Source: Pseudorhodoferax sp. Leaf274 (lineage in GTDB: Bacteria; Pseudomonadota; Gammaproteobacteria; Burkholderiales; Burkholderiaceae_C). From it: a stretch of 64,000 bases of DNA. Positions 49,411 to 59,948 of the stretch are shown here, piece by piece (the first letter of the stretch is position 1; each line of letters opens with the position of its first letter). Where the stretch lies: contig NZ_LMNA01000025.1 in the NCBI RefSeq assembly GCF_001422445.1, positions 63,061 through 127,060 of the forward strand, in the 5' to 3' direction. Under the pieces are notes generated by a model, which saw only the letters and a list, made by a program, of their open reading frames with translations, had not been told where the DNA came from and ran no database searches. A program made the translations under genes and the position numbers.

Positions 49411-50639
49411 ATGGCCTCTGAAGGCATCAGCACGGGCATCGTGCATTCCGACAGGCGCCTGGGCGTCGAGCATGGCGGCGTGCACAAGCCCATCCACACC
49501 TCGGTGCAGTACGCCTTCGACAAGGTCGAGGACCTGATCGGGGTGTTCCAGGGCACGACCAAGGGCGGCTTCAGCTACGCCCGGCAGGGCACGCCGACGA
49601 CGGCCGCACTGGAAGCGCAGATCACGCGGCTGGAGCGTGGCGTTGGCAGCATCTGCTTTGGCACCGGGATGGGTGCCATCGCCGCGGTGTTCTTCACCTT
49701 GCTGCGCGCGGGCGACCACCTGGTGGCCAGCCAGTTCGTCTTCGGCAACACCAACAGCCTGTTTGGCACGCTGCGCGATTTCGGCATCGAGATCACCACG
49801 GTGGACGCCACCGACGCCGGGCAGGTTGCAGCGGCGTTGCGGCCGAATACCCGCATGGTGTTCGTCGAGACCATCGCCAACCCCGGCACCCAGGTGGCCG
49901 ACATGCCGGCCATCGGCCAGCTGTGCGCCGAGCGGGGCGTGCTGTTCGTGGTCGACAACACCATCACCTCGCCGGCGCTGTTCCGCCCCGTCGACGTGGG
50001 TGCGGGACTGGTCGTGCAGTCGCTGACCAAGACCATCTCCGGGCATGGCCATGCCCTGGGTGGCGCGGTGACCGACACGGGCCGCTTCGACTGGCAAAAC
50101 CACCCCAACATCTTTGCGGCCTACCGCAAGGGTGATCCCAGGCAATGGGGCTTGGCGCAGGTGCGCAAGAAGGGCCTGCGCGACATGGGCGCGACGCTGT
50201 CGTCCGAGCACGCACACCAGATCAGCGTGGGGGCCGAGACGTTGGCCTTGCGCGTCGGGCACAGCAGCGCCACGGCACTGGCGCTGGCGCGCTACCTCGA
50301 GTCGCACCCGTCCGTGGTGTCGGTGCGCTACCCGATGCTGGAGTCGCATCCGCAGCATGGGCTGGCGAAGCAGCTGTTCAGTGCGGGTTCCTGGTTGCTG
50401 TCGTTCGAACTGGCCGACACCGCCGCCTGCCTGGCCTTCATCAATCGGCTGCAGCTGGCTGTCAAGGCCACCGGCCTGGGCGATACGCGCACGCTGGTGA
50501 TTCCGGTCGCGCCGACGATCTTCTGGGAGGCAGGCCCCCAGGTGCGTGCCGCCATGGGCATCGCCGATGGCCTGATCCGACTGTCCGTCGGCCTGGAAGA
50601 CAGCGCCGATCTGCTCGCCGACTTCGAGCAGGCGCTGCG

Positions 50640-50643
<4 letters not shown>
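49411..50643 (+). CDS. Cystathionine gamma-synthase family PLP enzyme (trans-sulfuration)
   Basis: PLP enzyme of 410 residues in the Cys/Met metabolism family. Visible are [31 protein letters not shown], the cofactor loop [12 protein letters not shown] and the PLP Lys in [18 protein letters not shown]. The family includes cystathionine gamma-synthase, O-succinylhomoserine sulfhydrylase and methionine gamma-lyase, and the exact reaction is not clear from sequence. It starts 7 bp after ppa, and its TAG shares the bases CTAG with the stop of the convergent gene. Confidence 0.88.
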
Positions 50644-52316
<1,673 letters not shown>

Positions 52317-52325
52317 GCGCCAGCG

Positions 52326-52910
52326 TCAGATCTCGTCGAGCTGAGACGCGGGCGCCAGGCCAGCGTCGTTGACGAGGCTCTTGAGCAAATCGTCAGCATC
52401 GCGCCCGATGCGGATCAGGTCCATCTGCCAGTCGTTGACGAAGCCGGCGCCGACGACGGTATGCAGGAAGCCCTCCAGGCCGTCGTAGAGGCCCTCGACG
52501 TTGAGCAACCCTACGGGTTTGTCGTGATAGCCCAGTTGGCGCCAGGTCCAGACCTCGAAGAACTCCTCGAACGTGCCGATCCCGCCTGGCAGTGCGAGAA
52601 AGGCGTCGGCGCGCTCGGCCATCATGCGCTTGCGGTCGTGCATGGTGTCGACCACGTGCAACTCGGTGCAACCGCGGTGCGCCCATTCCTTTTCGACCAG
52701 TGCCTTCGGGATGACGCCGACCACCTGGCCGCCCGCGGCCAGCGTGGCGTCGGCCACCATGCCCATGAGCCCGTTGTGGCCTCCGCCATAGACCAGTTGT
52801 CCGCCGTGTTCGCCGATCCAGCGGCCGACCTGCTGCGCGGCAGCGCTGTACGTTGGATGCGCTCCCGGACGGGAGCCGCAATAGACACAGATGGAGAAAG
52901 CGGGCTTCAT
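52326..52910 (-). CDS. TIGR00730 Rossmann-fold protein, LOG family (cytokinin riboside 5'-monophosphate phosphoribohydrolase-like)
   Basis: Protein of 194 residues in the LOG/lysine-decarboxylase-like family. The nucleotide-binding start SICVYCGSRPGAHPTYSAAA and the signature PGGIGTFEEFFEVWTWRQLG (PGGxGTxxE) are intact, as is DRKRMMAERADAF. Related enzymes hydrolyse nucleoside 5'-monophosphates to base and ribose 5-phosphate. It is the last gene of the sigma-factor operon; its ATG overlaps the stop of the RDD gene in ATGA. Confidence 0.92.
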   Translation of the reverse strand: MKPAFSICVYCGSRPGAHPTYSAAAQQVGRWIGEHGGQLVYGGGHNGLMGMVADATLAAGGQVVGVIPKALVEKEWAHRGCTELHVVDTMHDRKRMMAERADAFLALPGGIGTFEEFFEVWTWRQLGYHDKPVGLLNVEGLYDGLEGFLHTVVGAGFVNDWQMDLIRIGRDADDLLKSLVNDAGLAPASQLDEI

Positions 52911-53422
52911 CTTGCGCGTGGCAGGGCGGTGACCAGGCGGGTTCCCGCCAGGGCGTCGTGCCAGAACTGGGACTGGGGATGGAAGCGGCTGGCGATGGCC
53001 CATGTCGCGATCCAGCCCAGTAGCAGCACGAAGGATTCGCCGGCTGGCAGCTTGAACGGCGCGATCAGGGCCAACGGCGGCAGGAACCACAGCCAGCTCA
53101 GAAGGTAGCGTGCAAATGCCTTGGCCTGGCTGACCGGACGGCCCTCCCGGTCGACCACGCGGATGTGCCAGGTCTTCATGGCCAGTGTCTGCCCCTTGGA
53201 CCAGAACCAGGTGAAGTAGATGCCGAACACCACGAACAGGAAGGCCTGCAGGCCCATGCGGTTGTCCAAAGCATTGCGGGTCTGGCTGAGCGTGCCGAAC
53301 AGGTAGCCCGCGATGAAGACCACGCCGAACATGAGCATGCCTTCATAAAGCCAGCAGGCCATGCGGCGCCACAGGCCGGGCGCCTGGAGGGGCACGGCTG
53401 TGGCCAGGGTGGCCGCCGTCAT
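52907..53422 (-). CDS. RDD family membrane protein
   Basis: Inner-membrane protein of 171 residues with about four hydrophobic segments (LYEGMLMFGVVFIAGYLFG, MGLQAFLFVVFGIYFTWFW, FARYLLSWLWFLPPLALIA and a C-terminal helix). RDD features are the N-terminal Arg region (WRRMACWLYEG), the usual TLAMKTWHIRVVDREGRPVS loop and FHPQSQFWHDALAGTRLV at the C-terminus. The first residue of the RDD triad reads differently here. Function is unknown. ATGA overlaps on both sides place it inside the sigma-factor operon. Confidence 0.88.
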   Translation of the reverse strand: MTAATLATAVPLQAPGLWRRMACWLYEGMLMFGVVFIAGYLFGTLSQTRNALDNRMGLQAFLFVVFGIYFTWFWSKGQTLAMKTWHIRVVDREGRPVSQAKAFARYLLSWLWFLPPLALIAPFKLPAGESFVLLLGWIATWAIASRFHPQSQFWHDALAGTRLVTALPRAR

Positions 53423-54069
53423 TGGCTGTGGGCCGCGTCTGCGTCGGTCGCGTGTACGTCCACCTGGGGCAGCAGCGTCTGGGAATTGATCAAGTGGGGG
53501 GCAATGATGATGCGCGGCATGGTGCGTTGATTTTCAGGTGCAACCGGCATCGTGGCCAGGCGCTGGCGCGAAATCGGGCGGATCGCCGTGGCCGCCCCTG
53601 GCAGGGTACGCCGCGGTGCCTGTTCGGCGAGCTTGCGCCGCTCTTCCTCGCTGAGTGCCTGGTAGGCCTCCCATTTCGCCTGCTTGTCGTCGCTGGCCAG
53701 GCGTTCGGTTTCGGCGAAGTTCAGGCGCGCACGGCTGCGTTCGACGGCACTGAGCTTGACCCAGTCCCCCATGCGCTGGTGGAGCTTTTGCTGCTCGGCG
53801 ACCGGCAACTTGTCGAAATTGCGCGACAGTGCGATCCATTTGCGGCGCTGGGCTTCGCTGAGGCTGTTCCAACTGGGACCCAGGGGCTTGAGCGCCTGGC
53901 GTTGGGCATTGCTCAAGCCAACCCAGCGCGGGCTGGGGGCGTCGGCCCGGTCGGCGAACGGGACAGTGCCCATCTTGTCCGCCGCCTGCCCGACGGCGAC
54001 CATGGCAACGCAATACAGGCTGGCGCCGGCAAGGGCTTGGAGCCAGCGAAAAAACCGACGTTGGGGCAA
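53419..54069 (-). CDS. DUF3106 domain-containing exported protein with 18-residue tandem repeats
   Basis: Protein of about 216 residues with an N-terminal export or anchor segment (RWLQALAGASLYCVAMVAVG), so it probably faces the periplasm. Four tandem 18-residue helical repeats start at about residues 52, 70, 88 and 106 (LSNAQRQALKPLGPSWNS; LSEAQRRKWIALSRNFDK; LPVAEQQKLHQRMGDWVK; LSAVERSRARLNFAETER); a fifth LSEEERRK lies near 139. The LSxxQR pattern recalls the LTxxQ motif of Spy/CpxP proteins. The start is uncertain: TTG at 54069 is used because no ATG fits before the signal segment. It lies between the DUF3619 gene (16 bp) and the RDD gene (ATGA overlap). Confidence 0.8.
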   Translation of the reverse strand: MPQRRFFRWLQALAGASLYCVAMVAVGQAADKMGTVPFADRADAPSPRWVGLSNAQRQALKPLGPSWNSLSEAQRRKWIALSRNFDKLPVAEQQKLHQRMGDWVKLSAVERSRARLNFAETERLASDDKQAKWEAYQALSEEERRKLAEQAPRRTLPGAATAIRPISRQRLATMPVAPENQRTMPRIIIAPHLINSQTLLPQVDVHATDADAAHSQ

Positions 54070-54085
54070 AGTGCGTCGCCTCGGC

Positions 54086-54532
54086 TCATTCCTGCGGTGC
54101 GTTGCCGCCCGCCTTGAGGAACTGCAGGAAGCCGGGGTCCGTGTAGGCCGCGGTCGGCAGCGTGTCGGTGAGCAGCGCGGCATCGACCTCAGCGACTTCG
54201 CTGGCCCGGTTGTCGTTCTGCACCACGTAGATGGTCAGCAATCCGCCCACCAGGGCCAGCAGCGGCAGCATGGCGCCCAGCCGGGTCCACAGGCCCGGCT
54301 GCTCGCCGCCGCCCAATTGCAACGCCGCCGCGCGGCCGGACCGAACGATGTTGACCGGGCTGACCGCCGGTGCGAACTCCGCCACCTTGCGCCGGGCCAC
54401 GGCCTGCTGCCGGGCCACACGCAACCGCTCCGCGATGTCATGGTCCAGACTGGTGCAGGATTCCGACAGGCGGCCCGCAATCACACGGCCGAGGCGATCG
54501 GTCGACATGGCGATGGAAAGAGCTTGCTTCAT
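54086..54532 (-). CDS. DUF3619 family membrane protein, possible anti-sigma factor
   Basis: Protein of 148 residues with a charged N-terminal cytoplasmic part (about 1-85, with SLDHDIAERLRVARQQAVAR), one membrane helix near 86-106 (LGAMLPLLALVGGLLTIYVV) and a short acidic external tail (ASEVAEVDAALLTDTLPTAA). This layout, and an ATGA overlap with the sigma factor gene just upstream, fit an anti-sigma factor. No classical Zn-binding HxxxCxxC motif is present. The anti-sigma role is inference. Confidence 0.8.
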   Translation of the reverse strand: MKQALSIAMSTDRLGRVIAGRLSESCTSLDHDIAERLRVARQQAVARRKVAEFAPAVSPVNIVRSGRAAALQLGGGEQPGLWTRLGAMLPLLALVGGLLTIYVVQNDNRASEVAEVDAALLTDTLPTAAYTDPGFLQFLKAGGNAPQE

Positions 54533-55095
54533 AGGTGGATTCCTTTGGCCGTCAGGGCGCGACTCAGGCTGGCGACGGCACGCGAGCAATGGGTCTTCAC
54601 GCTCCCTTCGGAGCAACCCATGGCGGCGGCCGTCTCTGCGACGTCCATTTCCTCCCAGTAACGCAACAAAAATGCCTCGCGTTGACGTCCCGGGAGCCGT
54701 TGGATCTCTGTTTCGATCTCCCGCAGGATCTGTGCCCGACGCGTGGTGTCCTCTGCGCTTTCGTGGCCTTCGCTCCCGCTTTGCGGCGCCAGTGCCTCCA
54801 GCAGGTCGAAATCCCCGTCTTCACCAGCCGATTCGAAGTCGCTGAGATTGGAAAAAAGGGCGTTGCGCGTCTTCTGCCGCCGGAACCAGTCCAGCGTGCA
54901 GTTCGAAAGAATGCGTTGGAAGAGCAGCGGCAGTTCGGCAGGAGGCTTGTCGCCGTAGTGCTCGGCGAGCTTCATCATGCTGTCCTGGACGATGTCCAGC
55001 GCAGCTTCCTCGTTGCGCACGTGGTACAGGCAACGCTTGAAGGCGCGTTTCTCCACACCTTTGAGGAAGTCGGACAGTTCTTTGTCGGTGGCCAA
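54529..55095 (-). CDS. RNA polymerase ECF-type sigma factor
   Basis: Sigma-70 family regulator of about 188 residues with region 2 (KRAFKRCLYHVRNEEAALDI; VQDSMMKLAEHYGD; LDWFRRQKTRNALF) and region 4 (LPGRQREAFLLRYWEEMDVA; AAMGCSEGSVKTHCSRAVAS), no region 3 and no N-terminal region 1. An acidic linker lies between the domains. No ATG is available near the conserved start; TTG at 55095 (LATDKELSDFL) is chosen from family alignment, with TTG 55146 as alternative. It is the first gene of an operon whose later members are DUF3619, DUF3106, RDD and LOG proteins. Confidence 0.88.
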   Translation of the reverse strand: MATDKELSDFLKGVEKRAFKRCLYHVRNEEAALDIVQDSMMKLAEHYGDKPPAELPLLFQRILSNCTLDWFRRQKTRNALFSNLSDFESAGEDGDFDLLEALAPQSGSEGHESAEDTTRRAQILREIETEIQRLPGRQREAFLLRYWEEMDVAETAAAMGCSEGSVKTHCSRAVASLSRALTAKGIHL

Positions 55096-55341
55096 GACGA
55101 CTGCTGTGATGCTGTGCGCTCGCGGTGGGGCCGCGAGGAAAGCCAAAGATTATGGCATCGATGCAGGACAGCGTGAAAAATCGTTGATAATCCGGCCGCT
55201 CGTCAAAAAAGCAAACGGGTCACGATCCGGCGCTGCAAGCATCTCGCCCATGGTCCTGGCCTTAAGTCCCGATGCCTCTCCACAAGAGAGCGCCAAGGGG
55301 CACCCAAGGTATTTCGTCAGAGAAATTCACAAAGGTTGATC

Positions 55342-57129
55342 ATGGAAATCTCCAAAGCCGAAATCAAGTCGGCAGCTGCCGCATCCTCCCCCCTCGCGCA
55401 ATCCGGTCCCCAGGAACTGATGGGCGCCGAGATCCTCATCAAGTCGCTGCAAGCCGAGAACGTCAAGCACGTCTGGGGCTATCCCGGCGGTGCGGTGCTC
55501 TACATCTACGACGCGTTCTACAAGCAGGACACCATCCAGCACGTGCTGGTGCGCCATGAGCAGGCCGCAGTGCATGCCGCCGATGGCTATGCGCGCGCCA
55601 CGGGCGACGTGGGCGTTGCACTGGTGACCTCGGGTCCCGGTGTGACCAATGCCGTCACCGGCATCGCCACGGCCTACATGGACAGCATTCCGATGGTCAT
55701 CATCACCGGCCAGGTGCCGACGCCGGCGATCGGCCTCGATGCCTTCCAGGAATGCGACACGGTCGGCATCACGCGCCCTATCGTCAAGCACAACTTCCTG
55801 GTCAAGGACGTGCGCGACCTGGCCATGACGGTCAAGAAGGCCTTCCACATCGCGCGTACCGGCCGGCCCGGCCCGGTGGTGGTTGATATTCCCAAGGACG
55901 TCTCGTTCAAGAAGGCGCTGTACAGCGGCTATCCCGAGACCGTGGAGATGCGCTCGTACAACCCCGTGCGCAAGGGCCACGGCGGCCAGATCCGCAAGGC
56001 CTTGCAGCTGCTGCTGACGGCCAAGCGCCCCTACATCTACACCGGCGGCGGTGTGCTGCTGAGCAACGCCACCAACGAGCTGCGCACGCTGGTGGACATG
56101 CTGGGCTATCCCGTCACCAACACGCTCATGGGCCTGGGCGCCTACCCGGCGTCGGACCGCAAGTTCCTGGGCATGCTGGGCATGCACGGCACGCTGGAAG
56201 CCAACAACGCGATGCAGAACTGCGACGTGCTGCTGGCCGTCGGCGCACGGTTCGACGACCGCGTGATCGGCAACCCCAAGCACTTCGCGCAGAACGAACG
56301 CAAGATCATCCACATCGACATCGATCCGTCGAGCATCTCCAAGCGCGTGCGCGTGGACATCCCCATCGTGGGCGATGTGAAGGACGTTCTGACCGAGCTG
56401 ATCGCGATGATCCGCGAGTCCGAGATCAAGCCCGACGGCGGCGCTCTGGCCAGCTGGTGGGAGCAGATCGAGGTCTGGCGCAAGCGCGACTGCCTCAAGT
56501 ACAGCCGTGGCGCCGGCGACGTGATCAAGCCGCAATACGTCATCGAGACGCTGTGGAACATGACCAAGGACGTGGAAACCTACGTCACGTCCGACGTCGG
56601 CCAGCACCAGATGTGGGCCGCGCAGTACTACCGTTTCGACGAGCCGCGCCGCTGGATCAACTCCGGCGGCCTGGGCACCATGGGGGTCGGCATCCCCTAT
56701 GCCATGGGCATCAAGCTGGCCAAGCCCGAGGCCGAGGTGTTCTGCGTGACCGGTGAAGGCTCGGTGCAGATGTGCATCCAGGAGCTCTCCACCTGCCTGC
56801 AGTACAACACGCCGATCAAGATTCTCTCGCTCAACAACCGCTACCTGGGCATGGTGCGCCAGTGGCAGGAGATCGAGTACTCCAGCCGCTACAGCAGCAG
56901 CTACATGGATGCGCTGCCCAACTTTGTGAAGCTGGCCGAGGCCTATGGCCACGTCGGCATGCTGATCGAGCGGCCGCAGGACGTGGAGCCCGCGCTGCGC
57001 GAGGCACGCAAGCTCAAGGACCGCACGGTGTTCATGGACTTCCGTACCGACCCCACGGAAAACGTGTTCCCCATGGTCCAGGCCGGCAAGGGCATCACCG
57101 AGATGCTGCTGGGCTCCGAAGACCTGTAA
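55342..57129 (+). CDS. ilvB: Acetolactate synthase large (catalytic) subunit
   Basis: ThDP-dependent enzyme that joins two pyruvates, or pyruvate and 2-ketobutyrate, at the start of valine, leucine and isoleucine synthesis. It has 595 residues. The catalytic Glu is in VRHEQAAVHAADGYARATGD. The FAD-binding middle domain leads to the ThDP-Mg motif region GEGSVQMCIQELSTCL ... NNRYLGMVRQWQ. ATG at 55342 is preferred over the in-frame TTG two codons upstream, with AAAGG before it. The 195-bp upstream gap holds GATAAT-CCGG (55186-55195) as a possible -10; I see no leader peptide. Confidence 0.96.
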   Translation: MEISKAEIKSAAAASSPLAQSGPQELMGAEILIKSLQAENVKHVWGYPGGAVLYIYDAFYKQDTIQHVLVRHEQAAVHAADGYARATGDVGVALVTSGPGVTNAVTGIATAYMDSIPMVIITGQVPTPAIGLDAFQECDTVGITRPIVKHNFLVKDVRDLAMTVKKAFHIARTGRPGPVVVDIPKDVSFKKALYSGYPETVEMRSYNPVRKGHGGQIRKALQLLLTAKRPYIYTGGGVLLSNATNELRTLVDMLGYPVTNTLMGLGAYPASDRKFLGMLGMHGTLEANNAMQNCDVLLAVGARFDDRVIGNPKHFAQNERKIIHIDIDPSSISKRVRVDIPIVGDVKDVLTELIAMIRESEIKPDGGALASWWEQIEVWRKRDCLKYSRGAGDVIKPQYVIETLWNMTKDVETYVTSDVGQHQMWAAQYYRFDEPRRWINSGGLGTMGVGIPYAMGIKLAKPEAEVFCVTGEGSVQMCIQELSTCLQYNTPIKILSLNNRYLGMVRQWQEIEYSSRYSSSYMDALPNFVKLAEAYGHVGMLIERPQDVEPALREARKLKDRTVFMDFRTDPTENVFPMVQAGKGITEMLLGSEDL

Positions 57130-57141
57130 ACGGTCGCATCG

Positions 57142-57215
57142 CCTGGCCCGCCAGGGCCAGGCCCCTTCAACGACGAATCTATTGCCCGCCAAGCCCGCGC
57201 ATTACCGTGCGCGGG
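57142..57215 (+). other. Two hairpins in the ilvB-ilvN gap
   Basis: CCTGGCCC-GCCA-GGGCCAGG (57142-57161), an 8-bp stem, and CCCGCGCA-TTACCG-TGCGCGGG (57194-57215), an 8-bp stem. Neither has a T-run, so they are not intrinsic terminators. They may stabilise or space the ilvB and ilvN messages. Confidence 0.45.
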
Positions 57216-57245
57216 GGAGGGCGGCGAAAAGAGGAATCCGCCACC

Positions 57246-58857
<1,612 letters not shown>

Positions 58858-58878
58858 GCGCCATTCCACGCGTCTCGC

Positions 58879-58901
58879 AAGGCCACTCCGGTGGCCTTTT
58901 T
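58879..58901 (+). terminator. Intrinsic terminator after ilvC
   Basis: AAGGCCAC-TCCG-GTGGCCTT followed by a T-run (58897-58901). The stem is perfect, and it closes the ilvBNC operon 21 bp after the ilvC stop. Confidence 0.9.
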
Positions 58902-58930
58902 CATTGGTAGCGCTCCACTACACTCGCCGC

Positions 58931-59746
58931 ATGCACGATGGCAACGAATCCGCACTGATCGTCCAGGACGAGCCCACGCCGCGCAAGCGGCGCAAGGGCA
59001 TCTATGTCCTGCCGAATCTGTTCACGCTGGCCGCCTTGTTCGGCGGTTTCTACGCCGTCGTGATGGCCATGAACAACCGCTTCGACCTGGCCTCGGTCGG
59101 CGTGTTCTGCGCCATGGTGCTCGACAGCCTGGACGGCCGCGTGGCCCGCATGACGAACACCCAGAGCGCCTTCGGCGAGCAGATGGATTCGCTGTCCGAC
59201 ATGGTGTCCTTCGGCGCCGCGCCGGCCCTGATCGCCTACGAGTGGACGCTGCGCGGTGCCGGGCGCTGGGGCTGGATCGCGGCCTTCGTGTACTGTGCCT
59301 GCGCCGCACTGCGGCTGGCCCGCTTCAACGTCAACACGGGCGTGGTCGACAAGCGCTGGTTCCAGGGCCTGCCGTCGCCTGCAGCCGCAGCGTTGGTCAC
59401 GGGCTTCATCTGGCTCATGACCGAACTCGAAGTGCCGCGCACCGACGTGACCTGGATCATGTTTGGGCTGGCCTTGTACGCGGGCCTGACCATGGTGACC
59501 AACGTGCCGTTCTACAGCTTCAAGGACGTGCAGATGAAGAAGAGCGTGCCCTTCGTCGTGATCGTGCTGATCGCGCTGGGCATCGCCATCGTCAACATCC
59601 ACCCGCCCATCGTGATGTTCGGTCTGTTCGTGGTCTACGGCTTCAGCGGCTATGCCGTCTACGGCTGGCGCAAGGCCAAAGGCCACCAGACCAGCGTGAT
59701 CAGCACGTCGACCGACGAACCGGACGAGCGCGGCCTGCACAAATGA
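58931..59746 (+). CDS. pssA: CDP-diacylglycerol--serine O-phosphatidyltransferase
   Basis: Membrane enzyme of phosphatidylserine (then phosphatidylethanolamine) synthesis. It has 271 residues with about seven hydrophobic segments. The CDP-alcohol phosphatidyltransferase motif DGxxAR...G...D...D is seen as DSLDGRVARMTNTQSAFGEQ followed by MDSLSDMVSFG. ATG at 58931 is preferred to an upstream in-frame TTG, since that frame would begin inside the terminator. Its place between ilvC and leuA is conserved in this family of bacteria. Confidence 0.93.
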   Translation: MHDGNESALIVQDEPTPRKRRKGIYVLPNLFTLAALFGGFYAVVMAMNNRFDLASVGVFCAMVLDSLDGRVARMTNTQSAFGEQMDSLSDMVSFGAAPALIAYEWTLRGAGRWGWIAAFVYCACAALRLARFNVNTGVVDKRWFQGLPSPAAAALVTGFIWLMTELEVPRTDVTWIMFGLALYAGLTMVTNVPFYSFKDVQMKKSVPFVVIVLIALGIAIVNIHPPIVMFGLFVVYGFSGYAVYGWRKAKGHQTSVISTSTDEPDERGLHK

Positions 59747-59794
59747 GACAGCTGGTTGCAAAGCGCGCCGCGCATCTGTGCTAGAGTCCGCGCC

Positions 59795-59848
59795 ATGCAA
59801 AATTTCGCGCTAGCCCTACTAATCAACCCCTACGGGCGGAGACGGTAG
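59795..59848 (+). CDS. leuA leader peptide (17 residues)
   Basis: Short frame ATG to TAG encoding MQNFALALLINPYGRRR. Leu residues 6, 8 and 9 are all CTA, the rarest Leu codon in GC-rich genomes, followed by an Ile (ATC). Its stop is 20 bp before a terminator hairpin upstream of leuA. This is the classical layout of ribosome-mediated transcription attenuation by charged tRNA-Leu. No obvious Shine-Dalgarno lies before the ATG. A frame this short is usually left unannotated. Confidence 0.8.
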   Translation: MQNFALALLINPYGRRR

Positions 59849-59909
59849 CGCGCGCGCAACTTTTGTCGAAACGGCCCGTTTGCACCAGCAACGGGCCGTT
59901 TTTCTTTTT
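59832..59909 (+). terminator. leuA attenuator (antiterminator/terminator)
   Basis: The terminator is a perfect 12-bp stem AAACGGCCCGTT (59869-59880) with AACGGGCCGTTT (59890-59901) and a T-rich tail to 59909. ACGGGC (59832-59837), inside the leader-peptide codons, is complementary to GCCCGT (59874-59879) in the terminator's 5' arm, giving a possible antiterminator. Ribosome stalling at the CTA codons would leave 59832-59837 free to pair, allowing leuA transcription when leucine is scarce. Pairing was judged by eye. Confidence 0.8.
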
Positions 59910-59948
59910 GGGTTTGCTGGTGTTGTTTGACCACTCTCGAGGATCCGC

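Noticed and set aside
55147-55341. A possible leader peptide/attenuator before ilvB
   Set aside because: The one short frame there (from ATG near 55271) has no run of Leu, Ile or Val codons, and no terminator hairpin precedes ilvB.
57142-57215. Terminators between ilvB and ilvN
   Set aside because: The hairpins have no following T-run and lie within an operon; kept only as structural features.
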